The translations under genes were made by a program, and so were the position numbers. Positions 34,899-43,836 of a DNA stretch of 64,000 nt are shown here, one piece after another. This DNA comes from Deltaproteobacteria bacterium (GTDB lineage: Bacteria > Myxococcota_A > Polyangia > Polyangiales > Ga0077539), in assembly GCA_030694465.1 (NCBI GenBank), contig JAUXYJ010000104.1:1-64000 (forward strand). Direction: 5' to 3'. A model generated the notes under the pieces. That model made no database searches, was not told the origin of the DNA, and was given only the letters and a program-made list of their open reading frames with translations. Position 1 is the first letter of the stretch. Every line of letters starts with the position of its first letter.

Positions 34899-36352
34899 CC
34901 GAGATCCTGGACTCGCAGCGGACCCTCCCCTCGTCAGTGCAAGAGCAGGGCGAAGCGACCCTGCCGCGGCGCGTGGCCTTGGCTGGCGCGCTAGGGCTCG
35001 CCCTCGTCGCAGCGATCAGCGTACCAGTCGGGATTCGCTTGGTGAGCGCGCGCGAACACGCAGAGTCCACACGACGCGCGCAGACCATCGCGCGGACCAT
35101 GGCGGCGCGCATCGCGGTCACCGACACTGCCCTGCGCAGCACCCTGATGGCGCGCGCGACGGCGCGCTCTGGCGCCCTCGTAGCGATCGTACAACCCGAC
35201 GGAACCCCCCTGCGAGAGACCGTTCTTTTTGCTGTGTTTCCGCCCTCATTGAGCGCTCACCGGGCCTCGGTCGCGACCCTCGAGAGCGGCGACCGGCGCA
35301 TGATCGCGGCCAGCGCCCCGGTGTGGCTCGAGGGCCGTCCGTTCACCGTGATCGCCGCGGTGCCCGAGAACACCAAAGCCAGCAGCTCCATTGGTCTTGA
35401 GCTCGCGACACTGCTCGCCGCCCTCGCGACGCTTGGCCTCGCCGCCGCGGTCCTCGTCGCGCGCGATGTGACCAATGACCTCCGCGCGATCACGCGTCGC
35501 GCACGCAGCATGGCCAACGCGAGCGCCCACGCGGTGAGCCCGCTGCCCGTGCACGCCCGCGATGAGACCGGAGCGCTCGTGCAAGCGTTTAACCGTTTGC
35601 AGAGCGAAATCATTGACCAAATCGAAGAGCATCGCGTCGCGTTGCTCAAGCTCGAAGACGCCGAACGCCGCAAAGAGACACAGATCGCCACGCTGCGACA
35701 CGAGCTCCGCACGCCCCTAAACTCCATCATCGGGTTTGCCGATTTGCTCTTGTCTGGCGTCGATGGTCCGCTGTCCGAAGCGCAAAACGAAGACGTCGAA
35801 GCCATCGCGCGCTCGGGGCGCCATTTGTTGCACTTGGTCGATGACGTGCTGGACCTGTCGTCCATCGCGTCGGGTCACTTTGTCGTGGCCAAAACCGCGG
35901 TAGATCTCGCCGCGATCACCCACGAGGTGCTCTTAGAAGCGCGCGGCCCTGCCAAGGTCCGGAGGGTGCAACTTGTCGGCCCATCGACCGTGCCCGTGGT
36001 GGTCGAGGGCGACGCGACGTCACTGCGGCGCGCGATCACCAACTTGGTACACAACGCGCTTCAGCACTGTCGCTCGCGGGTGACTCTTGAGCTGCACACC
36101 GACGATCAGCGGGTCAAATTGCACGTCCGAGACGACGGTGGAGGCATCCAAGCGAGCGAGCTCAAGCGCTTGTTTAAGCCCTTTGAGAGCGGACGCGAGG
36201 GCGGCGCAGGGTTAGGGCTCGCGATCACCGTCGCGCTCCTTGAGTTGCACGGCGGAACGCTACGGGCAGAGAGCGTCCCCGGCTCGGGCAGCACGTTTAC
36301 GGCGACCATCCCGCTGCACCCCACGGCCCTCTCGCAAGCGGGTTTCGCGTGA
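34895..36352 (+). CDS. Membrane sensor histidine kinase 1
   Basis: The product has 485 residues from GTG 34895, overlapping the upstream stop. It has a transmembrane helix (~28-48), a periplasmic or extracytoplasmic sensor loop of ~120 residues, a second helix (ELATLLAALATLGLAAAVLV), a HAMP-like segment, then HisKA with RHELRTPLNSIIGFADLL (His269) and a full HATPase: NLVHNALQH (N box), VRDDGGGI (G1), LFKPF (F box) and GGAGLGLAI (G2). No response regulator is adjacent. It sits between tgpA-like and a second kinase gene, so it may monitor the same envelope process. Confidence 0.93.
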   Translation: MTEILDSQRTLPSSVQEQGEATLPRRVALAGALGLALVAAISVPVGIRLVSAREHAESTRRAQTIARTMAARIAVTDTALRSTLMARATARSGALVAIVQPDGTPLRETVLFAVFPPSLSAHRASVATLESGDRRMIAASAPVWLEGRPFTVIAAVPENTKASSSIGLELATLLAALATLGLAAAVLVARDVTNDLRAITRRARSMANASAHAVSPLPVHARDETGALVQAFNRLQSEIIDQIEEHRVALLKLEDAERRKETQIATLRHELRTPLNSIIGFADLLLSGVDGPLSEAQNEDVEAIARSGRHLLHLVDDVLDLSSIASGHFVVAKTAVDLAAITHEVLLEARGPAKVRRVQLVGPSTVPVVVEGDATSLRRAITNLVHNALQHCRSRVTLELHTDDQRVKLHVRDDGGGIQASELKRLFKPFESGREGGAGLGLAITVALLELHGGTLRAESVPGSGSTFTATIPLHPTALSQAGFA

Positions 36353-38223
36353 CCCAAGAGCGCTCTTCGCTCCAGCGTCCACGTCCCCGGCGGCGCACGC
36401 TCTCGATGCCGCCCGAGCCGCGCGAGTCCATCGTCCCGTCGGCCATCGCCATCGAGCAAGACGAACGTGCCTCGCGTCACCCGGTGCGCAGGCTGGCGCT
36501 CGCCGCCACCATCGTGGGCGTGCTCACCGGCGGCGCCTACGCGCTGCTCTCTCCCTTGTTAACCCCAGGCTCGCTGCGCACTTTTCACGTCGCGATGCTC
36601 ACACTTTGCACCACCGCGGTCCTCGCGATGCCTGTGATTTTTGGGCGCCATGCGCTCTCGCAGTGCAGCACCTCGCTCGACGCCCTCGAAGACCCTAGCG
36701 AGCTCGAAGACGCTGCGATGACCCGCGTGTACGCGATCCCCCAGCGCAGCGCGTGGTCGCTCTTGGCGTTCGCCACGCTGAGCTTTCTCAGTGCCACGGT
36801 GGGCCCGTCACTTCCCTTCGCGCTCTCGCCCTTGTCTCGCGTGCTCGCGGGGCTCTGCTTGCTCTTGGCCGCGCCGCTGGGCTTTGTCTTTGCGCGCGCC
36901 GCGCTGCGCCCTTTGGTCGCACGATTGCCTGCAGATCACCTCATCGATTCGCTCTCTGCACCAGACAGCCTCGCGTCTCGTCTTGTGCTCGCGTTTGTCA
37001 CACCAGCCATCGCTGCGGCCTTGGCAGCGAGCCTCTTTATCGAGGCCCGCGAGGCACGTGTGAGACAACAGACAGACGAGGCGCTCAGCGAACAATCGGC
37101 ACAATTGCTGGCGATTTCACTGCTCAATGATCCCCACGAAGAGGGAATCGACGCCACCCTCAGGGCGCTCTCTGGCGCAGGATTCGTGGCCCATCGGCGC
37201 GGCGACGGAGGCTTTGTCGTCATTGCTACACCTGTAAATTCGCAGGTAATTCCGCCATGGGGGCTCTTCGCTACGCTGATCTCCGCCCTCGTCGCGGTCC
37301 AGCTCGGGCGACGCATTGGGCGAGACGCCGCGCAGGACATCGCAGGCGCCACTGCGCGATTGGCTGCCGTGAGCCCACGCGAGCTGCGGTCAACCACAGC
37401 GGCCATCGCGCAGCCCCAGATGGTCCCCGAGGTCCGCGAGCTCGCCCACGCGCTGGATCAATTGGCTACGACGCTGCTGCGCATGCGCGAAGATCGCTCC
37501 CGAGCGCTTATCGCCCGGCGCGAAATGGCCCGCGTGCGCTCGTTTGTGCTGGCGAGCATTTCGCACGATCTTCGCGCGCCGCTTAACTCAGTCCTTGGGT
37601 TCGCGGATCTGCTGCTCTCAGGCAACGAGGGAGCGCTGACCGAGGCGCACCACGAGAGCCTGGAGGCGCTCCGGCGTGGAGGCCACGAGCTGCTGCGTTT
37701 GGTCAGGGATTTTCTTGATCAAGCGCGCATCGATGCAGACCGAATGATCATCGAGCGCGCGCGCGCTTCGGTCGACACCGTGATCGAAGAGGCCGCACGC
37801 GAGGCGCGGACCCGCGCGAGGGTCCAGCTCGACTCGCACGCGATTGGCATCGAGGGCGAGGTCGGGCTGTTCTTGATCGGCGACGAAGAGCGCTTGGCCC
37901 GCGCTACAGGTGCGTTGCTTGCGTTTGCGTTGATGCGCTCGGGCAGCAATGGGCACGCGGTACTGCGCGCCCATGGCGAGGGGGACACCATCGTGCTCTC
38001 GGTACGGGGCGATGGCACCACGCCGTCGCGCGAGGCCCTGCGTGGCATGTTCGAGCCCTTTGACTACGCGCCCGCCGGAGCGCGCGCCCCAGGGGGCCTC
38101 TCGCTCGCGGTCAATGTCGCCCGTGGGGTCATTCGGTTGCACAAGGGCGAGGTCGAGGCCGCGCCGGTCGAAGACGGTGGCATTGTGATCCGAGTCACTC
38201 TCCCTGTGGCCGAGTCGCGCTAG
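36349..38223 (+). CDS. Membrane histidine-kinase-like protein 2 with degenerate ATPase domain
   Basis: The product has 624 residues, again with a GTGA overlap. The N-terminal half has four or more membrane helices and a sensor part. HisKA is intact: ASISHDLRAPLNSVLGFADL (His406). The ATP-binding domain is not: the N-box position reads RATGALLAFALMRSGSNG without the usual Asn-x3-Asn/Lys pattern, G1 reads VRGDGTTPS in place of DxGxG, and only a weak G2 remains (GGLSLAVNVARG). ATP binding is therefore doubtful. It could be phosphorylated or sensed by kinase 1 as a partner. C-terminal IRLHKGEVEAAPVEDGG keeps the fold end. Confidence 0.88.
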   Translation: MTQERSSLQRPRPRRRTLSMPPEPRESIVPSAIAIEQDERASRHPVRRLALAATIVGVLTGGAYALLSPLLTPGSLRTFHVAMLTLCTTAVLAMPVIFGRHALSQCSTSLDALEDPSELEDAAMTRVYAIPQRSAWSLLAFATLSFLSATVGPSLPFALSPLSRVLAGLCLLLAAPLGFVFARAALRPLVARLPADHLIDSLSAPDSLASRLVLAFVTPAIAAALAASLFIEAREARVRQQTDEALSEQSAQLLAISLLNDPHEEGIDATLRALSGAGFVAHRRGDGGFVVIATPVNSQVIPPWGLFATLISALVAVQLGRRIGRDAAQDIAGATARLAAVSPRELRSTTAAIAQPQMVPEVRELAHALDQLATTLLRMREDRSRALIARREMARVRSFVLASISHDLRAPLNSVLGFADLLLSGNEGALTEAHHESLEALRRGGHELLRLVRDFLDQARIDADRMIIERARASVDTVIEEAAREARTRARVQLDSHAIGIEGEVGLFLIGDEERLARATGALLAFALMRSGSNGHAVLRAHGEGDTIVLSVRGDGTTPSREALRGMFEPFDYAPAGARAPGGLSLAVNVARGVIRLHKGEVEAAPVEDGGIVIRVTLPVAESR

Positions 38224-38295
38224 ACAAAAGCACAGAAGCCCACCGCGGAGATGCGCGCGCAGGGTCCGCGCTGCTGTAGGCTGTGTGTTGAGTTT

Positions 38296-39297
38296 ATGGC
38301 GCAATCGGTTCGGAGCGTTCGGCCAGAGCAGACGGACGGCATGAAGCGGGCGATGGAGGCCGCAGAGCGTCTGCGGGTCGCCATCGCGTCCGCATTGGCG
38401 GGCAAGCCCGAGGTGGTCGAGCGAGCGGTGATCACGACGCTTTCGCGTGGGCATTTGCTGGTCGAAGACGTCCCAGGGGTGGGCAAGACCACCCTCGCAC
38501 GGGCGATCGCGCGGGCGATCGGGGCCACGTTTCGCAGGGTGCAATGCACGAGCGACCTGATGCCCTCGGACTTGGTCGGAGTGAGCGTTTTTAACACCCT
38601 CGAGCAGCGCTTTGATTTTAAGCCCGGCCCAGTGTTTACCCAGGTGCTGCTCGCAGACGAGCTCAACCGCGCGACACCTCGCACGCAGTCCGCGCTGCTC
38701 GAGGCCATGAGCGAGCGCCAGGTGAGCACCGACGGGGTCACCCGGCCGCTCGACGAGCTCTTCTTGGTCATCGCCACACAGAACCCCGACGACACCGCGG
38801 GGACCTACCCGCTCCCAGACAGCCAGCTCGACCGATTTTTTATGCGCACCTCCATCGGCTACCCAGCCGCGGACATCGAGAAGCAGCTCTTGCTCTCGCG
38901 CAAAGAAGACGAAGCCGAGGACGTCACGGCGGCGCTCACGGTGGACGAGCTCTTGGCTGCCCAGCGCGAGGTCGAGCGGGTCCACGTCGAAGAAGCCGCC
39001 CTGGACTATGTGCACGCGATCGTGATGGCCACGCGCACCCATGGCGAGGTGAGCGTGGGGGTGAGCACCCGTGGAGCCAAAGCATTCTTGCGGGCCGCGT
39101 GCGCGCGCGCGTTGGTCCAGGGGCGCACGTATGTGATCCCCGATGACATCTCGGACACCGCCGTCCCGGTGCTCTCGCACCGCATTCGGCTCGCCAGCAG
39201 CGAGGGGATGCTCGGACAGCTCCAGAGCAGCAACGCGCGACTCGACAGCGAGCGGCTCATGCGGGACATCTTGCACCGCACAGACGTCCCTCTCTAG
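38296..39297 (+). CDS. MoxR family AAA ATPase
   Basis: The 333-residue product starts at ATG 38296. Motifs are LLVEDVPGVGKTTLARAIA (Walker A), VLLADELNRATPRTQSALLE (Walker B with DELNRA), VIATQNPDDTAGTYPLP (sensor 1 region) and STRGAKAFLRAA (sensor 2), all typical of MoxR. MoxR ATPases act as chaperones for DUF58/vWA-containing systems. Here it closes the DUF58-TgpA-kinase cluster, 72 bp after the second kinase, and a strong hairpin follows. The first ~20 residues are low-complexity. Confidence 0.93.
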   Translation: MAQSVRSVRPEQTDGMKRAMEAAERLRVAIASALAGKPEVVERAVITTLSRGHLLVEDVPGVGKTTLARAIARAIGATFRRVQCTSDLMPSDLVGVSVFNTLEQRFDFKPGPVFTQVLLADELNRATPRTQSALLEAMSERQVSTDGVTRPLDELFLVIATQNPDDTAGTYPLPDSQLDRFFMRTSIGYPAADIEKQLLLSRKEDEAEDVTAALTVDELLAAQREVERVHVEEAALDYVHAIVMATRTHGEVSVGVSTRGAKAFLRAACARALVQGRTYVIPDDISDTAVPVLSHRIRLASSEGMLGQLQSSNARLDSERLMRDILHRTDVPL

Positions 39298-39318
39298 AGG
39301 GCTCACAGGGGAGGGACC

Positions 39319-39350
39319 AAGCACAAAACACTGAGTGTTTTTATGTGCTT
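39319..39350 (+). terminator. Two-tier hairpin after the MoxR gene
   Basis: AAGCAC (39319-39324) pairs with GTGCTT (39345-39350). Inside it AAAACAC (39325-39331) pairs with GTGTTTT (39335-39341) around TGA, leaving a TAT bulge. It lies 22 bp after the stop in an unusually AT-rich 200-bp stretch, so it is a good bidirectional terminator candidate for the convergent moxR and pcnB genes. Confidence 0.65.
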
Positions 39351-39379
39351 AGGTACTATTTATTCGCGTTTTTCATAAG

Positions 39380-39503
39380 GTGTAGAGATCGCCACGCTAC
39401 ACTTGATGAAGACTGCGCGAGTCCCCTGCGGTAAGAGTCCAAGTAGTCTCTGAGCAACACACGGCTAACCCTTTGAATCACAAAGAGATTCGGTCTCTGT
39501 GAT
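39380..39503. other. Structured AT-rich intergenic segment
   Basis: Two more hairpins follow the terminator. GTGTAG (39380-39385) pairs with CTACAC (39397-39402). ATCACA-AAGAGA (39477-39488) pairs with TCTCTGTGAT (39494-39503) around TTCGG with a small bulge. The latter lies 34 bp beyond the pcnB stop and can terminate it. A small RNA cannot be excluded. Confidence 0.35.
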
Positions 39504-39537
39504 CCTTGAGGTCTTGCGTGAAGGTCGCGCGCCGGGG

Positions 39538-40812
39538 CTACTCGCCGGGATCGGCGACCGCGGGCGCGGCTTTGCGGGGCTTCTGGCTGACATCGCGGCC
39601 GCTGATCACCGCGCGAATGTCCTCGGCTGGGACCCCCCTCGCCTCGGCGTCGAGCGAATACGTGAGCGCAGCTTCGTTGTAAAAGTCGCGCCGGGCAAGC
39701 GCACCGACGCGGCCTGAGCTCAAGCGGCGCTGGACCGCGAGGACCGCTCGCATGCGGTCAAAGAGCCTCCGCGGCAGGGCCAAGCGCTCGGTGGTGTCTG
39801 CGAGAAAGTCTCCGACGGCGATCAAAGGATCTCGCTCGCCCTCGATGGCCTCTTCAACGGGCTCGAGCAAGAGCGTGGACAAGAGCACGGCCTCGCTCAT
39901 CACTTGGCCCTCTGCGATCCGAGCGTCCATGATGCCCAAGCGTCGCCAGAGCCTTGAGCGCATTTTGGAGTCGTCGTCGAGAAAGCTCGAGAGCTCGGGC
40001 AAGAGCACCGAGAGCACGCCGGTCTCCCACGCGAGCCAAAACGATCTCCGCGAGGCGCCGCTGCGAGAGAGCCGCAAGAGCTCTTCCATCAGGCGAGGGC
40101 GCGCAGAGCGCAGGAGGTCTTCGCGGTGGACGATCATGGCGTCGTACACGTCGGGCTCGATGGCCACGTCGAGTCGCCCTGCAAAGCGCAGGGCTCTGAG
40201 AATCCGCACGGGATCTTCGCGAAAACGCACATCGGGCTCACCGATGGTCCGCAGCAATTTGCGCTGGATGTCCGCCATGCCGCCCACGTAGTCCACGATC
40301 TCTTGGCGATCGAGGTCGTAAAAGAGCGCGTTCATCGTGAAGTCACGGCGAGCGGCGTCTTCGTGGGGCTCGCCGAAGGTGTTGTCCTGGCGAATCAGCA
40401 GGTCTTCGTCGCGGTTCTTTGCGCGCGGCCGGATGACGGCTTCGTCGGACTCTCCCTCCCACTCGACCGTGTCGAGCTCGAGCTTGGGGTCCCTGCGAAA
40501 CGTCGCGACCTCGATGAGCTTAGAGCTGCCGAAGAGCACGTGGGCGAGGCGAAACCTGCGGCCAATGATCCGGCAATTGCGAAAGAGTGATTTGACATCC
40601 GCGGGTCGCGCGCTGGTCGCGACGTCGAAGTCTTTGGGAGTGCGATTGAGCAACAAATCGCGGACACAGCCGCCCACGAGATAGGCCTGGTAGCCATAGC
40701 GGGTGAGACGACGAACGACTTTGGCGGCATCCGGGTCAATCCTGCGCTCGGGGATGGCGTAGGGGATGATTCGTGGGGATGAGCCTGGGGCAGGACTTGG
40801 AGGTGGATCCAT
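39538..40812 (-). CDS. pcnB: Poly(A) polymerase I (PcnB-type nucleotidyltransferase)
   Basis: The product has 424 residues from ATG 40812, with GGAG 7 bp upstream. It is a class II nucleotidyltransferase: YGYQAYLVGGCVRDLLLNR (GGxVRD), PKDFDVATSA (catalytic DxD), LFRNCRIIGRRFRLAHVLFG (strongly PAP-I-like), RRDFTMNALFYD and DPVRILRALRFAGRL (RNA-binding). The C-terminal helical part is followed by a short basic tail. The RNCRxxGRRFRLAHV segment and IIPYAIPERRI start favour poly(A) polymerase over CCA-adding enzyme. It adds 3' A tails that promote RNA decay. Confidence 0.9.
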   Translation of the reverse strand: MDPPPSPAPGSSPRIIPYAIPERRIDPDAAKVVRRLTRYGYQAYLVGGCVRDLLLNRTPKDFDVATSARPADVKSLFRNCRIIGRRFRLAHVLFGSSKLIEVATFRRDPKLELDTVEWEGESDEAVIRPRAKNRDEDLLIRQDNTFGEPHEDAARRDFTMNALFYDLDRQEIVDYVGGMADIQRKLLRTIGEPDVRFREDPVRILRALRFAGRLDVAIEPDVYDAMIVHREDLLRSARPRLMEELLRLSRSGASRRSFWLAWETGVLSVLLPELSSFLDDDSKMRSRLWRRLGIMDARIAEGQVMSEAVLLSTLLLEPVEEAIEGERDPLIAVGDFLADTTERLALPRRLFDRMRAVLAVQRRLSSGRVGALARRDFYNEAALTYSLDAEARGVPAEDIRAVISGRDVSQKPRKAAPAVADPGE

Positions 40813-41202
40813 CAGGGGCTCCGGAGGGAGCAAACGCGCCCGTGACGGAGACTTATCAGCGCTGTCGCAATGCAGCAAGAACATGGTCTATTCGATTGGC
40901 GAAGGGTTGGAACAACCTGCAATGTTTCACTCGAAGCACGGGGGTGAGTTGCAAAGTGAGTTACGAGAGATAGCAGGGCAACCTGTTAAAATAATTGATG
41001 TTTTTCGTCACCCGGCGAACGTGTCCGAGGGCGAAGGTTTGCAAGCGCTTCTTCAGAGCGTGGAGTGGGTGTTGCATTGGGCCACACCCGCTCCCTCGGC
41101 CCACCCGCGCCAAGGGAGCCCAGAGGTCGCGGCCGATCTGAATAGACATTCAGTAGCGCGATGGCAAGCCCCGAAGAGTCCCCCTGGTGAGCGCCCTGAG
41201 AC
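40813..41202. other. 390-bp gap upstream of pcnB, downstream of gcvPB
   Basis: The sequence from 40880 to 41030 is clearly AT-richer than the neighbours and probably holds the pcnB promoter. Open frames on the plus strand have no recognisable domain or ribosome-binding site. No RNA gene or repeat was recognised. Confidence 0.4.
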
Positions 41203-42717
41203 TCAGGACGTCGACGCGCTGTTGCGTGTCCAGCGCAGCACGGGTTTGCGTGCAGCTTGGGCCTCGTTGAGCCTGCGCATGCGGGTCTGGTGCGGTGCTT
41301 TGTGTACGGTCTCGGGGCTCTCTTCGAGCTCACGCACGATCGCTTTGAGCGCATCGAGAAAGAAATCCAGGGTCTGTCTTGTCTCGGTCTCGGTGGGCTC
41401 GATCATGAGGGCGCCCTGCACAACCAGCGGAAAATACACCGTAGGAGGGTGAAACCCATAGTCGATCAGGCGCTTGGCCAGATCGAGGGTGACAGTCTTT
41501 CCGCCGTTGTACTTTTGGGCGAGATCTTTGTCGGTGAGCACGACCTCGTGCATGCAGATCCCGGGAAACGCCACGGCGATGGTGTCCGCGATCTTGACCC
41601 GGACATAGTTCGCGTTGAGCACGGCCATTTCGCTGGCTTCTTTGAGTCCCTCGCGGCCCATCTCGCGGATGTACGCATAGGCGCGGACCATCATGCCGAA
41701 GTTTCCGTAAAACGACCGAAGCCGGCCGACGGTCTGCGGCCGGTCGGTGTCCCAGCGAAAGGCCCCAGCGTCATCCCGCGCGACCACGGGCGCGGGCTGA
41801 AACGGCACCAGGTGACTCTTGAACGCGACGGGGCCGCAGCCAGGGCCGCCACCGCCGTGTGGCGTTGTAAAAGTCTTGTGGAGGTTAAACTGCATCACGT
41901 CGATCCCGACGTCTCCTGGGCGCACTTTGCCCATGATGGCGTTGAGGTTTGCGCCGTCGCCGTACACCTGTCCGCCTGCGGCGTGGACGACCTCGGCGAT
42001 CTCCATGATGTTGGACTCAAACAGCCCGAGGGTGTTCGGGTTGGTCATCATGATCGCGGCGATATCCCCGGGAAACTGCTCGCAGAGCTTGCGGACGGTC
42101 TCGACCTCGATCACGCCGTTGGGGCCGCTCGGAAACGGCACGGTGATCAATCCGTTGAGCGCGCACGAGGCCGCGTTGGTGCCGTGGGCGGTGTCAGGGA
42201 TGAGCACGCGTCGCGGCGAGCGACCTTGGCTCGTGTGGTAAGCGCGGATCATCATGAGCCCAGTGAGCTCGCCCTGAGCGCCCGCGGCGGGCTGCAGTGT
42301 GACGTCGTCCATGCCGCAGACTTCGGCGAGGGCGCGCTCGAGGTCGTGCATGAGCTGCAGGGCGCCTTGGATCATGCGCTCGGGTGCGTAAGGGTGCAGC
42401 CGCGCGAAGCCAGACAAGCGGGCGGCCCACTCGTTGATGCGCGGGTTGTATTTCATGGTGCACGACCCGAGCGGATAAAACGCCGTGTCGATGCTGAAGT
42501 TCTTCTGCGACAAGCGCGTGAAGTGACGCTGGACCTCGGGCTCGCTCACTTCGGCGAGGTCCGCGGGCACTTTGCGGGCGTTTGCGCCAAAGTACACCGC
42601 GGGGTCGATCGCAGGGACGTCACATCGCGGCAAGCTCGCGCCGGAGCGTCCTGCGCTCCCGCGCTCGAAAATCAGCAGCTCGTCGAACTCGATTCCTTGG
42701 GTAGCGGATCCGGGCAT
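41203..42717 (-). CDS. gcvPB: Glycine dehydrogenase (decarboxylating) subunit 2 (P-protein, C-terminal part)
   Basis: The 504-residue product matches the C-terminal half of glycine-cleavage P-protein, as found in split two-subunit enzymes. The PLP site is NLHKTFTTPHGGGGPG with the Schiff-base Lys. FYPLGSCTMKYNPRINEW, LQPAAGAQGELTGLM, PDTAHGTNAASC and MMTNPNTLGLFE are all family blocks. It decarboxylates glycine and transfers aminomethyl to lipoyl-GcvH. gcvPA, gcvH and gcvT are not in this window, and no glycine riboswitch was seen in the 140 bp upstream. The C-terminal ~25 residues (RRLNEAQAARKPVLRW) are an unusual basic extension. Confidence 0.94.
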   Translation of the reverse strand: MPGSATQGIEFDELLIFERGSAGRSGASLPRCDVPAIDPAVYFGANARKVPADLAEVSEPEVQRHFTRLSQKNFSIDTAFYPLGSCTMKYNPRINEWAARLSGFARLHPYAPERMIQGALQLMHDLERALAEVCGMDDVTLQPAAGAQGELTGLMMIRAYHTSQGRSPRRVLIPDTAHGTNAASCALNGLITVPFPSGPNGVIEVETVRKLCEQFPGDIAAIMMTNPNTLGLFESNIMEIAEVVHAAGGQVYGDGANLNAIMGKVRPGDVGIDVMQFNLHKTFTTPHGGGGPGCGPVAFKSHLVPFQPAPVVARDDAGAFRWDTDRPQTVGRLRSFYGNFGMMVRAYAYIREMGREGLKEASEMAVLNANYVRVKIADTIAVAFPGICMHEVVLTDKDLAQKYNGGKTVTLDLAKRLIDYGFHPPTVYFPLVVQGALMIEPTETETRQTLDFFLDALKAIVRELEESPETVHKAPHQTRMRRLNEAQAARKPVLRWTRNSASTS

Positions 42718-42858
42718 GTCGCGTACTTTCTCCAGAAGAAGTGAACTTGTGCGGTGGGCACTATCACACCCTCGCCCATGCGCGAAAGCGCCCCCGTATC
42801 GCTCACTCGGTGCACCAACCCCGTGACGCAGCGAGACTCTTATGAAGTCACTGCAATT

Positions 42859-43836
42859 TTACTGCGGAAATGCGATCTCGCCCCACAGCGACGGCGCGAC
42901 AGGCGGCACAAATCGGTCACGCGTTCGGTCATCCGCGATCACCGCGACGACGGTCGTGATCCCCGCCACTGCGACCACCGAGCCCGCCACGATCGAGACG
43001 ATCGCCCAGGTGGGCAGGCCGGGCGTTCGCTGAAGCACCATGGTCACCCGAGAGACCCCGTGGCGCCCCACCTGCACTGTGCGGCGAAGGGGGCGATAGC
43101 CTGGCGCGGTGACCACCACGGTGTGCTCTCCGGGGGTCGCAGTGACCGACGCGAGCTGGGTCCCCACGAACGTGTCATCCACGGCGATACGCGCGTTGGC
43201 CACGTTGCTGTCGATCGCGATGCGGCCATCGGTGGGGAGCTGCTCGAGGGTGGCCTCGACGAGGCGTCGCTCGGCGCGCTGGAGATCAAATTCGACGCGA
43301 AAAGAGCGGTGATCGTCTGCGTTGACTTCAACAACGTGGCGGCCGGGATCGAGCGAAAGCGGGACCGCGCGGTCTGCGATCACGCGGCCATCGAGCTGAA
43401 CGGTCGCGCTTGCGGGCTGCACGGCAAAACGCAGCTGCGGGATCTCGGCGCGCACGGCCTCGAGGTTGCGTTGCATTTCGGCGATATTTGCAGGCGTCGC
43501 GCGCGGCCCTGGGTTCTGGAGATAGCGCTCAAACGCAGACACGGCGTCTTGCAGTCGCCCCACGCCGCGATAGGCCATCGCGAGGTTGTGCAGGACCACC
43601 GGAGACGATCGCAGCGACTGAGAGCGCTCAAACGCGGTGACCGCGTCGGCGTAGCGACCGGCGTCTGCCGCGGTGATTCCCTGGTCAAAGAGCGTACGGG
43701 CCTCGGCGAGGACCGCGGGGCTCGGCGGCGGTGCGGTCTGCGCAGAGGCTGTGTGCGCGCGGGTCAACGCCGCTGCACAGAGCGCGAGGGAGAGCGCCAT
43801 GGACCGCGTTGTGCGAGGACTCTTTGAGAATGACAT
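42859..43836 (-). CDS. TPR and PEGA domain exported protein
   Basis: The product has 325 residues; ATG 43836 overlaps the kinase stop (TGATG), and GTG 43839 is an alternative. A signal peptide ends near ALTRAHTASAQ. Two TPR-like repeats follow (ARTLFDQGITAADAGRYADA; LHNLAMAYRGVGRLQDAVSA). Then a PEGA-type beta-domain (ARIAVDDTFVGTQLASVTAT, PGEHTVVVTAPGYRPLRRTV) and one C-terminal membrane helix (WAIVSIVAGSVVAVAGITTV). TPR/PEGA proteins next to Hanks kinases are common in Myxococcota. It probably anchors or scaffolds an envelope complex controlled by the kinase. Confidence 0.85.
   Translation of the reverse strand: MSFSKSPRTTRSMALSLALCAAALTRAHTASAQTAPPPSPAVLAEARTLFDQGITAADAGRYADAVTAFERSQSLRSSPVVLHNLAMAYRGVGRLQDAVSAFERYLQNPGPRATPANIAEMQRNLEAVRAEIPQLRFAVQPASATVQLDGRVIADRAVPLSLDPGRHVVEVNADDHRSFRVEFDLQRAERRLVEATLEQLPTDGRIAIDSNVANARIAVDDTFVGTQLASVTATPGEHTVVVTAPGYRPLRRTVQVGRHGVSRVTMVLQRTPGLPTWAIVSIVAGSVVAVAGITTVVAVIADDRTRDRFVPPVAPSLWGEIAFPQ

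Noticed and set aside
40766-41452. Plus-strand open frame overlapping the gcvPB end
   Set aside because: No ribosome-binding site or domain, and it runs antisense through the conserved gcvPB C-terminus.
42718-42858. Glycine riboswitch upstream of gcvPB
   Set aside because: The 141 bp upstream show no tandem aptamer pattern and are too short for the usual double glycine riboswitch.
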